NCBI GenBank assembly: GCA_965242605.1
Contig: CBDESS010000003.1
Coordinates: 372,001 to 436,000 of the forward strand
Source: JAAXHF01 sp965242605
Lineage (GTDB): Bacteria > Desulfobacterota > Binatia > Bin18
Length of the DNA stretch: 64,000 bases
Direction: 5' to 3'
Shown: positions 7,763 to 16,417 of the stretch, piece by piece
How the letters are laid out: every line of letters starts with the position of its first letter
Position numbering within the stretch: the first letter of the stretch is position 1
Translations under genes and position numbers: made by a program
The notes under the pieces: generated by a model
Seen by the model: the letters and a program-made list of their open reading frames with translations, nothing else
Databases searched by the model: none
What the model was told of the DNA's origin: nothing

Positions 7763-9325
7763 TCAGCGGGCAAACTCGGTCGCCCGCATCTCCCGAATGA
7801 CGGTGATCTTGATCTGGCCCGGATAGGTCATCTCGTCTTCAATCTTCCTGGCTACCTCACGGGCCAGGAGGGCAGCCTCGCTGTCTGTCACCGAGCCGGG
7901 TCTGACAATAACCCGTACCTCACGGCCGGCCTGCACGGCGAAGGACTTTTCGACCCCGCCGAAAGAGCTGCCAATGCGCTCCAGATCTTCAAGACGGCGG
8001 ACATAGCTTTCGAGCACTTCCCGCCGGGCTCCAGGTCGGGCCCCGGACAGCGCGTCTGCGGCGTCCACCAGGGGGGCCAGCACGGTCTCGGCTTTGACCT
8101 CTTCGTGATGGGCGGCAATGGCGTTGGCGATCTTGGCCGACTCGCCGTATTTGCGGGCCACGTCACCGCCAATAATGGCGTGCGAGCCTTCAATTTCGTG
8201 GGATACTGCTTTGCCGATGTCGTGCAGCAGGGCAGCCCGCCGGGCCTGTTTTTCGTTGAGGCCCAGCTCTGCGGCCATGATCCCGCACACATAGGCGGTT
8301 TCGATGGAGTGCATCAGCACGTTCTGGCCGTAGGAGTAGCGATATTTCAACATACCGATGAGCTTGATGATCTCCGGGTGGACGCCGTGAATGCCTAGTT
8401 CCAGGACGGCCCGTTGCCCGGCCTCGCGGACGGCTTCCTCAACCTCGTGTTCGGCTTTTTTGATGACTTCTTCAATCCGGCCGGGGTGAATCCGGCCGTC
8501 GGAGATCAGCCGGCCAAGCCCGACCCGGGCGATCTCTCGGCGGATAGGGCTGTGGCTGGAGATCAGCACCGCCTCCGGCGTATCATCAACGATCAGGTCA
8601 ACGCCGGTGGCCGCTTCAATAGCGCGGATGTTGCGTCCCTCGCGGCCAATAATACGCCCCTTCATGTCGTCGCTGGGCAGGGGAATCACCGCGGTGGTGC
8701 GTTCCGACACAAACTCGCCGGCCAAGCGCTCAACCGCAACGCTGATGATCTTCCTGGCCCGACGCTCGGCCTCATCCCGGGCTTCTTCTTCAACCGCCAT
8801 AATCTGACGCGCCGCCTGGCTGCGAGCGTCACTCATCATCTGCTCCAGCAGAACGTTTTTGGCTTCCTCACGGCTCATACCGGCGATCTGCTCAAGCTGC
8901 TGGCGGGTCTCTTCTATCAAGCCCTGATACGCTTGGGCTTTCTTGTCAGCCGCTTCTTCTTTGGCCTTGAAACCCTGCTGCCGACGCGATAGTTCGGTTT
9001 CCCGGTTGTCCAGGGTCACTGCCCGCTTCTCAAGGGTTTCTTCACGGCTCTGCAAACGTCGCTCGCCCTGTTGAATCTCCTTTCTCCGTTCGCGGTGTTC
9101 TTTCTCAAACTCCGTCTTCGACTGTAGGAGGATATCTTTGGCCTGGACCTCGGCTTCCTTCTTGACGGCGAACGATTCTTTGTGGGCATCCTCCAGAATG
9201 AGCTTTGCCGCCTCATCGGCACCGGCAATCGTTTCGTGCTGCCAGCGTTGGCGCAGCAACACAAGCACCCACGCACTCACTCCGCCGAACACCACTCCGC
9301 TTAACCAGTAGAGTACTGACCTCAT
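7763..9325 (-). CDS. rny: Ribonuclease Y
   Basis: RNase Y is a membrane-anchored endoribonuclease that initiates mRNA decay. It has 520 residues. An N-terminal transmembrane segment (about residues 5-23) is followed by a long charged coiled coil to about residue 200. The KH domain carries GRIIGREGRNIRA near 227. The HD domain carries ALLHDIGK near 367 with the metal-binding His-Asp pair. The C-terminal region ends in the typical GQIKITVIRE. An AAGGAGG lies 11 bases before the ATG. Its presence argues against a gammaproteobacterial host, since those use RNase E. Confidence 0.95.
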   Translation of the reverse strand: MRSVLYWLSGVVFGGVSAWVLVLLRQRWQHETIAGADEAAKLILEDAHKESFAVKKEAEVQAKDILLQSKTEFEKEHRERRKEIQQGERRLQSREETLEKRAVTLDNRETELSRRQQGFKAKEEAADKKAQAYQGLIEETRQQLEQIAGMSREEAKNVLLEQMMSDARSQAARQIMAVEEEARDEAERRARKIISVAVERLAGEFVSERTTAVIPLPSDDMKGRIIGREGRNIRAIEAATGVDLIVDDTPEAVLISSHSPIRREIARVGLGRLISDGRIHPGRIEEVIKKAEHEVEEAVREAGQRAVLELGIHGVHPEIIKLIGMLKYRYSYGQNVLMHSIETAYVCGIMAAELGLNEKQARRAALLHDIGKAVSHEIEGSHAIIGGDVARKYGESAKIANAIAAHHEEVKAETVLAPLVDAADALSGARPGARREVLESYVRRLEDLERIGSSFGGVEKSFAVQAGREVRVIVRPGSVTDSEAALLAREVARKIEDEMTYPGQIKITVIREMRATEFAR

Positions 9326-9361
9326 CTCTCACTGACCTCCTTCCATCCCCAGGGTCGGAGG

Positions 9362-9530
9362 GCCTTTACCTGTGTAAAACCACCTCCCAGTGACGTTGCG
9401 GTTGCATCAGGGAATTTGCCCTCCGTCCCTAAAACTGCCTGGCGGAAGAACCTCTCCACAAGGCTCTAACTGTGGCATGAAGGAAATCGGACGACAGGAC
9501 TGGTAGGAGCGTCTCAGGCTGGATTGGCAC
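9362..9530 (-). ncRNA. ssrS: 6S RNA candidate
   Basis: The 284-bp gap between zapA and rny holds no ORF but shows 6S RNA features on the minus strand. A 5' segment CCTGAGACGCTCCTACCAGT can pair with 3' ACTGG, GAG and CAGG elements. Inside are a hairpin with CCACA/TGTGG arms (9456-9475) and a segment GGCAGTTTTAGGGACGG resembling the conserved 3' side of the central bubble. 6S RNA mimics an open promoter and holds sigma-70 RNA polymerase in stationary phase. In many Proteobacteria ssrS lies directly downstream of zapA, as here. Ends are approximate. Confidence 0.68.
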
Positions 9531-9609
9531 TTTGGCACATCCCGCTGAAAAGGCGGTTAGACGGGCGATGAGGAAGACACAGCGTATTACGGGGCGACAC
9601 GGCCATTGC

Positions 9610-9897
9610 TCACGTCTTCATTTTTTCACTCTGCTCGATCCGTTCAAGCAGTAGCGCACAAAGACGTTCGGTTTCTTCTTGGATCTGTTGTTCTCGCTGA
9701 CTGGCTTTGTACCACTCATCTGCAATGTCCAGAGCTGCCATAATGGCGACCCGCAGGGGGACAACGGTTTTGGTACTGTTCTCGATCTGGCGGATATGGT
9801 GGTCAACATACGCGGCCAACTCTTCCATATAGGCTTGCTCTTCGCTGTTGACCGTGAAGGTCTGGCCAAAGATCTCGACCTTAACCGGGGATCTCAT
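9610..9897 (-). CDS. zapA: Cell division protein ZapA
   Basis: ZapA bundles FtsZ protofilaments at the Z-ring. The product has 95 residues. The N-terminal half reads VEIFGQTFTVNSEEQAYMEE, matching the ZapA fold. The central helix carries VPLRVAIMAALDIADE and the C-terminal half is coiled coil. The ATG at 9897 follows GAGGGGCGAGGAG. A GTG at 9915 is a less likely start. It overlaps the upstream zapB-like gene by 17 bp. Confidence 0.88.
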   Translation of the reverse strand: MRSPVKVEIFGQTFTVNSEEQAYMEELAAYVDHHIRQIENSTKTVVPLRVAIMAALDIADEWYKASQREQQIQEETERLCALLLERIEQSEKMKT

Positions 9898-10144
9898 CTC
9901 CTCGCCCCTCGTCACCCAGTTCTATTCCGAGCCCGTCAAACTGACTCAGAATCCGTTCCAGTTTCGTTCGAATTTCCTCTCGTTCCTGTTCGTGCTGCTG
10001 GAGCTGTTCACGCAGACGGCCGTTTGCGTGCTGTTGCTCACTCAGGCGTTGTGTCAACACGGCCTTCTCCTGGCAGATCCGCTCGTGACGCTCCAGCATC
10101 CCACCGAGCTTTTCCCCGAGAAGTTTGAGGCTTGGTGTAGTCAT
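9881..10144 (-). CDS. zapB: ZapB-like coiled-coil division protein
   Basis: This 87-residue protein is almost entirely coiled coil, rich in Gln, Glu and Arg (for example LSEQQHANGRLREQLQQHEQ). Small coiled-coil proteins of this kind are encoded just upstream of zapA in many Proteobacteria, and ZapB works with ZapA at the division ring. The assignment rests on size, composition and position, since ZapB itself is poorly conserved. The ATG at 10144 is preferred over a TTG at 10159. Confidence 0.65.
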   Translation of the reverse strand: MTTPSLKLLGEKLGGMLERHERICQEKAVLTQRLSEQQHANGRLREQLQQHEQEREEIRTKLERILSQFDGLGIELGDEGRGDEIPG

Positions 10145-10212
10145 ATCACCCAAAAGCAAAGGAAAAGTTCATCGCAAGTGTATTGCCCTCAGCCCGGTGA
10201 GTCAAGGGAAGC

Positions 10213-11163
10213 TCAGGAATCCTCGGAAGAAAAAAGCGCCTCGACAAACGTGGCCGCCTCAAAGTCGTGCAGGTCTTCAACCCCCTCGCCCAGGCCAACC
10301 GCCCGAATCGGGACGCCGAGCTGTTCGGCAATGGATAACACCACCCCGCCTTTTCCAGAGCCGTCCATTTTTGTCAGGATCACTCCGGTCAGCGGGAATG
10401 CGGCCTGAAAGGTCCGTGCCTGGCTCAGGGCGTTTTGGCCGGTTGTCGCGTCGAGTACCAACAGCACCTCGTGGGGGGCACCTTCCAGTTCTCTGGCAAC
10501 CACACGGTGCATTTTTTTGAGTTCTTCCATAAGCGGCGTTCTGGTATGCAGCCGTCCGGCGGTATCAACCAGCACCACATCAACGGTGCGAGCAATCCCG
10601 GCTCGAACCCCGTCAAACGCCACTGCCGCGGGCGACGCCCCGCTCTGGTGGCGAATCACCTCCACGCCGAGCCTATCGGCCCAGACCTCGAGCTGCTCAA
10701 TGGCTGCGGCTCGGAAGGTATCTCCGGCAACCAGTAGAGCCGTTTTGTGTTCCTGGCTAAAGCGGAACGCCAGCTTGGCCAGGGTCGTTGTCTTGCCCAC
10801 CCCGTTGATACCGACCAGCAGGATCACCCAGGGCCGGGCTTGACCGATCAACGGTGGGCTGGCGATCGGCAAAAGCCTGAGCATTTCCTCTTTCAGATAG
10901 GCTTTCAGCTCCTCCCCGTCAGCCGGGCGCTCGCGCTGGCAACGGGCTCGCAGCCGGTCAATGAGGAGTAAGGCTTCCTGCACGCCGACATCCGCACCGA
11001 TCAGAACCTCTTCCAGGTCGCTAAACAGGGTGTTATCAATTGGCCGGCCGCGTAAGACCCGGTCCAGCGGCGCGCGGAAGGCCTGGCGTAAGCGGGACAA
11101 ACCGCGCCGCCAGATCGACTGTTTTTTCTCCGGGGTATCTTTTTTTCGCCACGCCAGGGCCAT
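10213..11163 (-). CDS. ftsY: Signal recognition particle receptor FtsY
   Basis: FtsY is the SRP receptor GTPase that delivers membrane-protein ribosomes to the translocon. It has 316 residues and a short N-terminal A region, much shorter than in E. coli. The NG domain contains GINGVGKTTTLAKLA near residue 112, DTAGRLHT near 200 and the TKMDGSGKGG specificity loop near 265. Its ATG overlaps the smc stop by one base (TGATG), so the two are coupled. Confidence 0.95.
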   Translation of the reverse strand: MALAWRKKDTPEKKQSIWRRGLSRLRQAFRAPLDRVLRGRPIDNTLFSDLEEVLIGADVGVQEALLLIDRLRARCQRERPADGEELKAYLKEEMLRLLPIASPPLIGQARPWVILLVGINGVGKTTTLAKLAFRFSQEHKTALLVAGDTFRAAAIEQLEVWADRLGVEVIRHQSGASPAAVAFDGVRAGIARTVDVVLVDTAGRLHTRTPLMEELKKMHRVVARELEGAPHEVLLVLDATTGQNALSQARTFQAAFPLTGVILTKMDGSGKGGVVLSIAEQLGVPIRAVGLGEGVEDLHDFEAATFVEALFSSEDS

Positions 11164-14100
11164 CAGGACAGACTCACTGAGACCACGGTTGATACGCCCG
11201 GCTCCTGCATGGTCACGCCGTACAGGGTTGAGGCGGCTTCCATTGTCCGTTTATTATGGGTGATTAAAACCATCTGGGTTGTTTGGCTGAGTTCTCTGAC
11301 CAGCTGGTTAAAGCGGTCAACATTGGCATCGTCAAGCGGGGCATCGACCTCATCCAGCACACAAAACGGGCTGGGACGAATCAGAAACAGGGCAAAGGTA
11401 AAACTCAGCGCGGCCAGCGCCTTCTCGCCACCGGACAGCAGTTGCAGGGAGCGTAAGCGTTTACCGGGCGGCTGGACCGATATTTCTACCCCGCTGTGGG
11501 CCAGATCATTTTCATCCGTCAGCCCAATCCGGGCGGTTCCGTCTTTGACCAAGCGCTCATAGACCTGACGAAATTTCGCGTCAACCATGCCAAACGTCTC
11601 TTTGAACCGATCGCGTGACTCGCGGTTGAGCTTGGCAATCGTACTCTGCAAATCGGCAATTGAGGCCTGAAGGTCGGCCTCCTGGGCCTTCAGAGACGTA
11701 TGACGTTCCTCAACAGCGGCCAGCTCAGCCGCCGCACCGGTATTGACCTCGCCGAGTCGGCCGATTTTATTGCGCAACTCGTGGCGGCGCTCTTCACCCG
11801 CCTCAATCTCAAGCTGCTTGGGCACATACAGGGCCAACACTCCGGCAATAGCGACTTCGTAGCGTTCGTATCCAGCCGTACTGATATAATCGCAGCTGAC
11901 CCGTTTTTCGGCGCTCCTGACCTCAAGCCGGGTTTTCTCTTCTTGGAGCCGGCTCTGGCCGGCCCGACACTGCTCGAGATGTTCTTCATACCCGCGACAG
12001 CTCGCCCGCAGCTGGGCACACGCCTTTTGCTGGCACTCCTGTTCCTGGCTCACCGCGGTCAGCTCGGCCTGGTGTTGGACGATACGGGCGAGCTGCTCAT
12101 CCAGGTCAGTCCGCATCTTTTCGGCCTCTGCCCGGGCGGTGCGGTGTTCGGCTTGGCAGGCCGCGGCGCGTTCGGATAGATCGGTCTGCTGGTCCTGAAG
12201 ATGCGAGCGCTGGGTGCGCAGACCTTCCTGGCGCTCACGGCGCTCAGCCACCCGCACCCGCAACTCGTCACCCACCCCTCGCTGGTGTTCGAGCGAAACC
12301 TTTGCCTGGGCAACCTGCTCTTGGCGTTCGGCCAGCCTGGCTTCTCGTTCTTGACGCTGGCCGGCCAGCATAGACTCTCGGGCGGCGAGGCTTGCAATCT
12401 CATTGCTCAGACCGCTCTTCTCCTCCTCCAGGGTCTGGCGTTCGTAGCCAATGTTCTCCTTCTTATCCAGCAGACGGCGCTGTTCGCCTTCGAGCTGAGC
12501 GGCCTGGCGCTGGAGCGTTTGTCTCTCTTCGCCAAGGACGCGGGCTTGGACCTCTAAGCGGGCTAACTCACCCTCCAACTCTTGACGTCTCTGCCTGGCC
12601 TCTTGACGCCGCCGGACCAGGTCGGCAACAACGCCGTCGTGCCGCTCAACCTGGTTGTGCAGATCACGAATTTCCCGGCGTCGCTCTAACAAGTCCTCCT
12701 GGGCAAAGGTCTGGCTCCCGCCGCTGACCACGCCCTGGGCACTGAGAACCTCGCCGCTCGGCGTCACAAAGGTTTGCGGCTGGCGGTCGCGCTGCCAGCA
12801 CTGCAGGCCGGTCTGGAGGTCAGGCACCAGGAAGGTATCGGCCAGCAGTGCTTCAACCACCTCACGGCACCGCGGCTCAACCGACAACAGGCTGAGCAGG
12901 GGAGTCACCTCTGCAGGCGTAGCCATAACCACAGACAAGCCCTGGCCGACGGTCAGGCCGTGGCCGTTATGCTGGGACGCATCCCGGGGCTGTGAGCCGC
13001 AACGTGGTTGGAGCGGAATAAAGCTGCCGTGGCCCGCCTCGGTCTGACGCAAGTACTCGACCGCCGCGAGCCCGTCGCCAACCTCAGCAACCACCATATA
13101 CTCGAGTTTTTCCCGCAGCACCGCGGCTACCGCCCGCTCATAGCTATGCGGTACGTCAAGCATCTGGGCAACAACCCCGACCACCTGGGTCAGCGATTCA
13201 TCCCCGGCCATAATTGACTGCACCCCGGGCGCATAGCGCTCATAGCCCTGCTCCATCTCTTCAAGCGTGGACAGCCGGGTGCGCAACTCAGCCTGTTTGG
13301 CCCAGGCTCTGGCCAACTCTTGTTCCAGTTCTTCCCCAACGCTCACCACGGCTTGCAGGCTGTCGGTTTTGTCGCGCTGCTCCCGCTGGCCGAGCTGCAA
13401 GCGTTCGTGCAGTTCGGCCGCCCGACTGTGGGTCGCGGCCAGACCCTGTTCAGCCTTCGCCAAGTTGGCCGAGACCTGCTTCGCCCCGGCCACTAAGACT
13501 CGCAAGCGCTCTGCCAGCTCTCCCCCCCGGCGGCGGGCGTAGGCCAGCCCGTTCTGCACCTGGGCGTGCTGGGTCAGCAGGTCAACGAGTGCGGTTTTCA
13601 ACTCTTCGGTCTCTGCCTCAGAGTCCAGAAGGGCGTGCTGCAAGCGGGCGCTGTCCTGTTCGTGGCACTGGAGCACCGCTTCTTCCTCAAGCAACTGGGC
13701 TTGGCTCTGGCGGGCCTGCTCGGCCAAGCTTTCAATCTCCTTGTGTACCACGCCCCGATGTTCCTCTACGGCCGCCGACTCGGTTTGGGCCGCGGCGGCC
13801 CGGTCGGCGGCCCGCTGCTCCTGTTGCAGGAGAAACTGTTTGCGCTGCTCGCCCTGTTGGAGGGCGCTATGTATGGTATGCCCTCGCTCCTGGCTGACGC
13901 GCAGGTCGGCCTCTTGGCGTTCTAAGGCTGCCTGGGCTTGAATGCGCTCGACCTGGAGTTGCTGCATCTGGTGTTTGAGGCCGGTTTCCTCAGCAATGAC
14001 CCCGGCCCGGCGCGTATCAAGACCGACCAATTCATCTAGCAGGGCCTGGTAGGCTTTACACAGCAGCGTCAGGTCTACGGTTTTCAGCTCTTCTTGCAGC

Positions 14101-14798
14101 GCTTGGTACTGGGCGGCCTTTTTGGCCTGACGCCGCAGCGTGCCTGACTGATGTTCCATTTCGGACAGCAGGTCGGCCACCCGGGCCAGATTATCCCGGG
14201 TGCGCTCAAGCTTTCGCTCCGCGGCCAAGCGGCGGTTGCGGTATAAACTGACGCCCGCAGCTTCTTCTATCAGCACCCGAATTTCATCCGTTTTGGCGCT
14301 AATCAGATGCTCAACCCGGCCCTGTTCGATAATCGCATATGCCTTGCTGCCCGCCCCAGTGCCAAGAAAAAACTCAACAATATCCCGCAACCGGCACGGG
14401 ATATTGTTGAGAAAATACTCAGAATCACCCGACCGGAAATAGCGGCGGGAGACCATCATCTCGGCCCAGTCGTTCGCCGCCCGGCTCGTGATACCACCGT
14501 TTCCAAGCGCTTGGGGTGCCAGGACGCTTGGAGTATCGGTATTTTCGAGCAGGAGCTTGACCTCTGCCATGCCCAGCGGGGGGTTGCCCTGCGTTCCGGC
14601 AAAGACCACGTCCCCCATTTCAGAGCCACGCAGCTGACGTGAGCTCTGCTCGCCCAAGACCCAGCGCAAGGCGTCAACCACGTTGGATTTGCCACACCCG
14701 TTGGGGCCGATAATGGCCGTCACTCCAGCCGGAAAGGTGAACGTAGTCTTCTCTTTGAAGGATTTGAATCCAAGGAGTTCGATCTGTTTGATCCTCAC
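11163..14798 (-). CDS. smc: Chromosome segregation ATPase SMC
   Basis: SMC organises and segregates the chromosome with ScpAB. The product has about 1211 residues. Walker A (GPNGCGKSN) is near residue 32, a first coiled-coil arm follows, the hinge lies around 505-620 and a second arm follows. The ABC signature LLSGGEKALAALS and Walker B CVLDEVDAPLDD are near the C-terminus. I chose a GTG start at 14798 because GGGGAGG lies just upstream and VRIKQIELLGFKSF is the usual SMC N-terminus. Frame extension to 14846 adds a Gly-rich stretch with no homology look. The gene heads the smc-ftsY unit. Confidence 0.95.
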   Translation of the reverse strand: MRIKQIELLGFKSFKEKTTFTFPAGVTAIIGPNGCGKSNVVDALRWVLGEQSSRQLRGSEMGDVVFAGTQGNPPLGMAEVKLLLENTDTPSVLAPQALGNGGITSRAANDWAEMMVSRRYFRSGDSEYFLNNIPCRLRDIVEFFLGTGAGSKAYAIIEQGRVEHLISAKTDEIRVLIEEAAGVSLYRNRRLAAERKLERTRDNLARVADLLSEMEHQSGTLRRQAKKAAQYQALQEELKTVDLTLLCKAYQALLDELVGLDTRRAGVIAEETGLKHQMQQLQVERIQAQAALERQEADLRVSQERGHTIHSALQQGEQRKQFLLQQEQRAADRAAAAQTESAAVEEHRGVVHKEIESLAEQARQSQAQLLEEEAVLQCHEQDSARLQHALLDSEAETEELKTALVDLLTQHAQVQNGLAYARRRGGELAERLRVLVAGAKQVSANLAKAEQGLAATHSRAAELHERLQLGQREQRDKTDSLQAVVSVGEELEQELARAWAKQAELRTRLSTLEEMEQGYERYAPGVQSIMAGDESLTQVVGVVAQMLDVPHSYERAVAAVLREKLEYMVVAEVGDGLAAVEYLRQTEAGHGSFIPLQPRCGSQPRDASQHNGHGLTVGQGLSVVMATPAEVTPLLSLLSVEPRCREVVEALLADTFLVPDLQTGLQCWQRDRQPQTFVTPSGEVLSAQGVVSGGSQTFAQEDLLERRREIRDLHNQVERHDGVVADLVRRRQEARQRRQELEGELARLEVQARVLGEERQTLQRQAAQLEGEQRRLLDKKENIGYERQTLEEEKSGLSNEIASLAARESMLAGQRQEREARLAERQEQVAQAKVSLEHQRGVGDELRVRVAERRERQEGLRTQRSHLQDQQTDLSERAAACQAEHRTARAEAEKMRTDLDEQLARIVQHQAELTAVSQEQECQQKACAQLRASCRGYEEHLEQCRAGQSRLQEEKTRLEVRSAEKRVSCDYISTAGYERYEVAIAGVLALYVPKQLEIEAGEERRHELRNKIGRLGEVNTGAAAELAAVEERHTSLKAQEADLQASIADLQSTIAKLNRESRDRFKETFGMVDAKFRQVYERLVKDGTARIGLTDENDLAHSGVEISVQPPGKRLRSLQLLSGGEKALAALSFTFALFLIRPSPFCVLDEVDAPLDDANVDRFNQLVRELSQTTQMVLITHNKRTMEAASTLYGVTMQEPGVSTVVSVSLS

Positions 14799-14995
14799 TA
14801 CCCCACCTCCCCGGCCCTCCCCAATCCCCCATCTAGTACAGCCCAAGGGAAAGGGTTCAAGGATTTGTTGAATGACAATATCTTGTATGGCGAAAAAATC
14901 CAGCCTGTCCCAGGCTTGCCTTTTTTTCGCCAGCAGATTAGGCTTCGGAGCGAAGTTTCACCGCGGAACTTCAATCTCCCAAGCTCAGAGGCAAC

Positions 14996-16417
14996 ATGCG
15001 TACAGCTACATCGTTTCTGCCCTGCCAGCCGCCCGTCAGGTGTATCGGGCTGCTCATCTGTCTCCTCCTGCTTCACGCCCCAAGCACGGCGGCTCAGCCC
15101 GATTGGGCCGCGGTTGAGCGGGAAGCCGTTGAACTGCTGCGCCGGTATATCCAGATTGACACCACCAACCCCCCGGGCAACGAGATAGCCGCAGCCCACT
15201 TCTGGAAAGACACACTAGCCAAAGAGGGGATTGAGGCCGAGGTATACGAGTCCCGGCCCGGCCGGGGGATTGTGTCCGCTCGGCTCACCGGCAGCGGTGA
15301 AAAAAGGCCGCTCATCCTGCTCCACCATATGGATGTCGTGCCGGCCCAGGCCGAGAACTGGGACCTTGAGCCATTCTCGGGCGTGGCCAAAGACGGCCAT
15401 GTCCACGGCCGCGGCGCGATTGACTGCAAGGGCACCGCGGTCGTCCAGTTTCTGGCTATGGCCCTGCTCAAACGCCACGCCGTCAGCCTGAAACGCGACA
15501 TTATTTTTCTGGGCACCGGCGACGAAGAAACCGGCGGCCAACACGGATCCGGCTGGTTTGTTGACACGCATTTTGACCGCATTCAGGACGCCGAGTTCTT
15601 GCTGACCGAGGGCGGCGGGATTCGTCAGGATGGAGAAACACGCTCATACACCGTCAGCGTGGCGGAAAAGGCACCCTGCTGGCTTCGGCTGACGGCCAAG
15701 GGCAGAGCCGGCCACGGCTCGGTCCCACATCCCGACAGCGCGGTCACTCGTCTGCTGCGCGCCCTGACCACCATTCAGACCTACACCGCTCCGGTCAAAA
15801 TCGTGCCGGCCGTGCAAGCCTATTTCTCGGCCCTGGCCGAGCGGGAGCCTGACGAAACCGCGGCGCACTACCGTAACCTTGAGCGCGCCCTGGCTGACCC
15901 CACGTTTCGTCAGACCTTCATCGCCCAGCCCCGTCACAACGCCCTGATTCGGAACACCATTGCTCCGACAGTTCTGCGCGGCAGTCAAAAGACCAACTCA
16001 GTGCCGGCCGAGGCCAGCGCCGAACTCGATTGCCGTCTGTTGCCAGGTGAGAATTGCCACCATTTTGTCGCCACGCTGACCGAAGTCATCAATGATCCCC
16101 ACATTGAGCTGACGGTCCTGCTCAACTTTCCACCGGCCTCGTCCGCGGCCGACACCCCGCTGTTTCGGGCGATCAGCGCCGTGGCCAAACGCCACCACCC
16201 CGAGGCGCTCGTTCTGCCCAGCATGCTGACCGGCTTTACCGACAGCCACTATTTTCGTAAAAAAGGCATTGTCAGCTACGGTTTCTCGGGCATTGCCCTG
16301 CAAGCCGGGGAAGACTACGGGGTCCACGGCCCTAACGAGCGGATTCCGCTGGCCAGCCTGAGCCAGGCCACCCGGATAGTGTTTGAGGTCTTGCAGGAGC
16401 TGGATAGATGGAGTTGA
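14996..16417 (+). CDS. Exported M20 family metallopeptidase
   Basis: This 473-residue zinc peptidase belongs to the ArgE/DapE/ACY1/CPG2 family, which hydrolyses acyl-amino acids or dipeptides. A signal peptide with a hydrophobic core (about residues 17-32) ends near AQPDW, indicating export. Metal and catalytic motifs are present: LLHHMDVVP near 105, GRGAIDCKG near 138, GTGDEETGG near 173 with the base Glu, and the C-terminal GVHGPNERI His. Its last 10 bases overlap the next gene, so it may be transcribed with the DprE1-like gene, though a functional link is not evident. Confidence 0.9.
   Translation: MRTATSFLPCQPPVRCIGLLICLLLLHAPSTAAQPDWAAVEREAVELLRRYIQIDTTNPPGNEIAAAHFWKDTLAKEGIEAEVYESRPGRGIVSARLTGSGEKRPLILLHHMDVVPAQAENWDLEPFSGVAKDGHVHGRGAIDCKGTAVVQFLAMALLKRHAVSLKRDIIFLGTGDEETGGQHGSGWFVDTHFDRIQDAEFLLTEGGGIRQDGETRSYTVSVAEKAPCWLRLTAKGRAGHGSVPHPDSAVTRLLRALTTIQTYTAPVKIVPAVQAYFSALAEREPDETAAHYRNLERALADPTFRQTFIAQPRHNALIRNTIAPTVLRGSQKTNSVPAEASAELDCRLLPGENCHHFVATLTEVINDPHIELTVLLNFPPASSAADTPLFRAISAVAKRHHPEALVLPSMLTGFTDSHYFRKKGIVSYGFSGIALQAGEDYGVHGPNERIPLASLSQATRIVFEVLQELDRWS

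Noticed and set aside
14799..14995. Divergent promoters between smc and the M20 peptidase
   Set aside because: Several A/T-rich hexamers exist but no pair with proper spacing stands out, so none is annotated.
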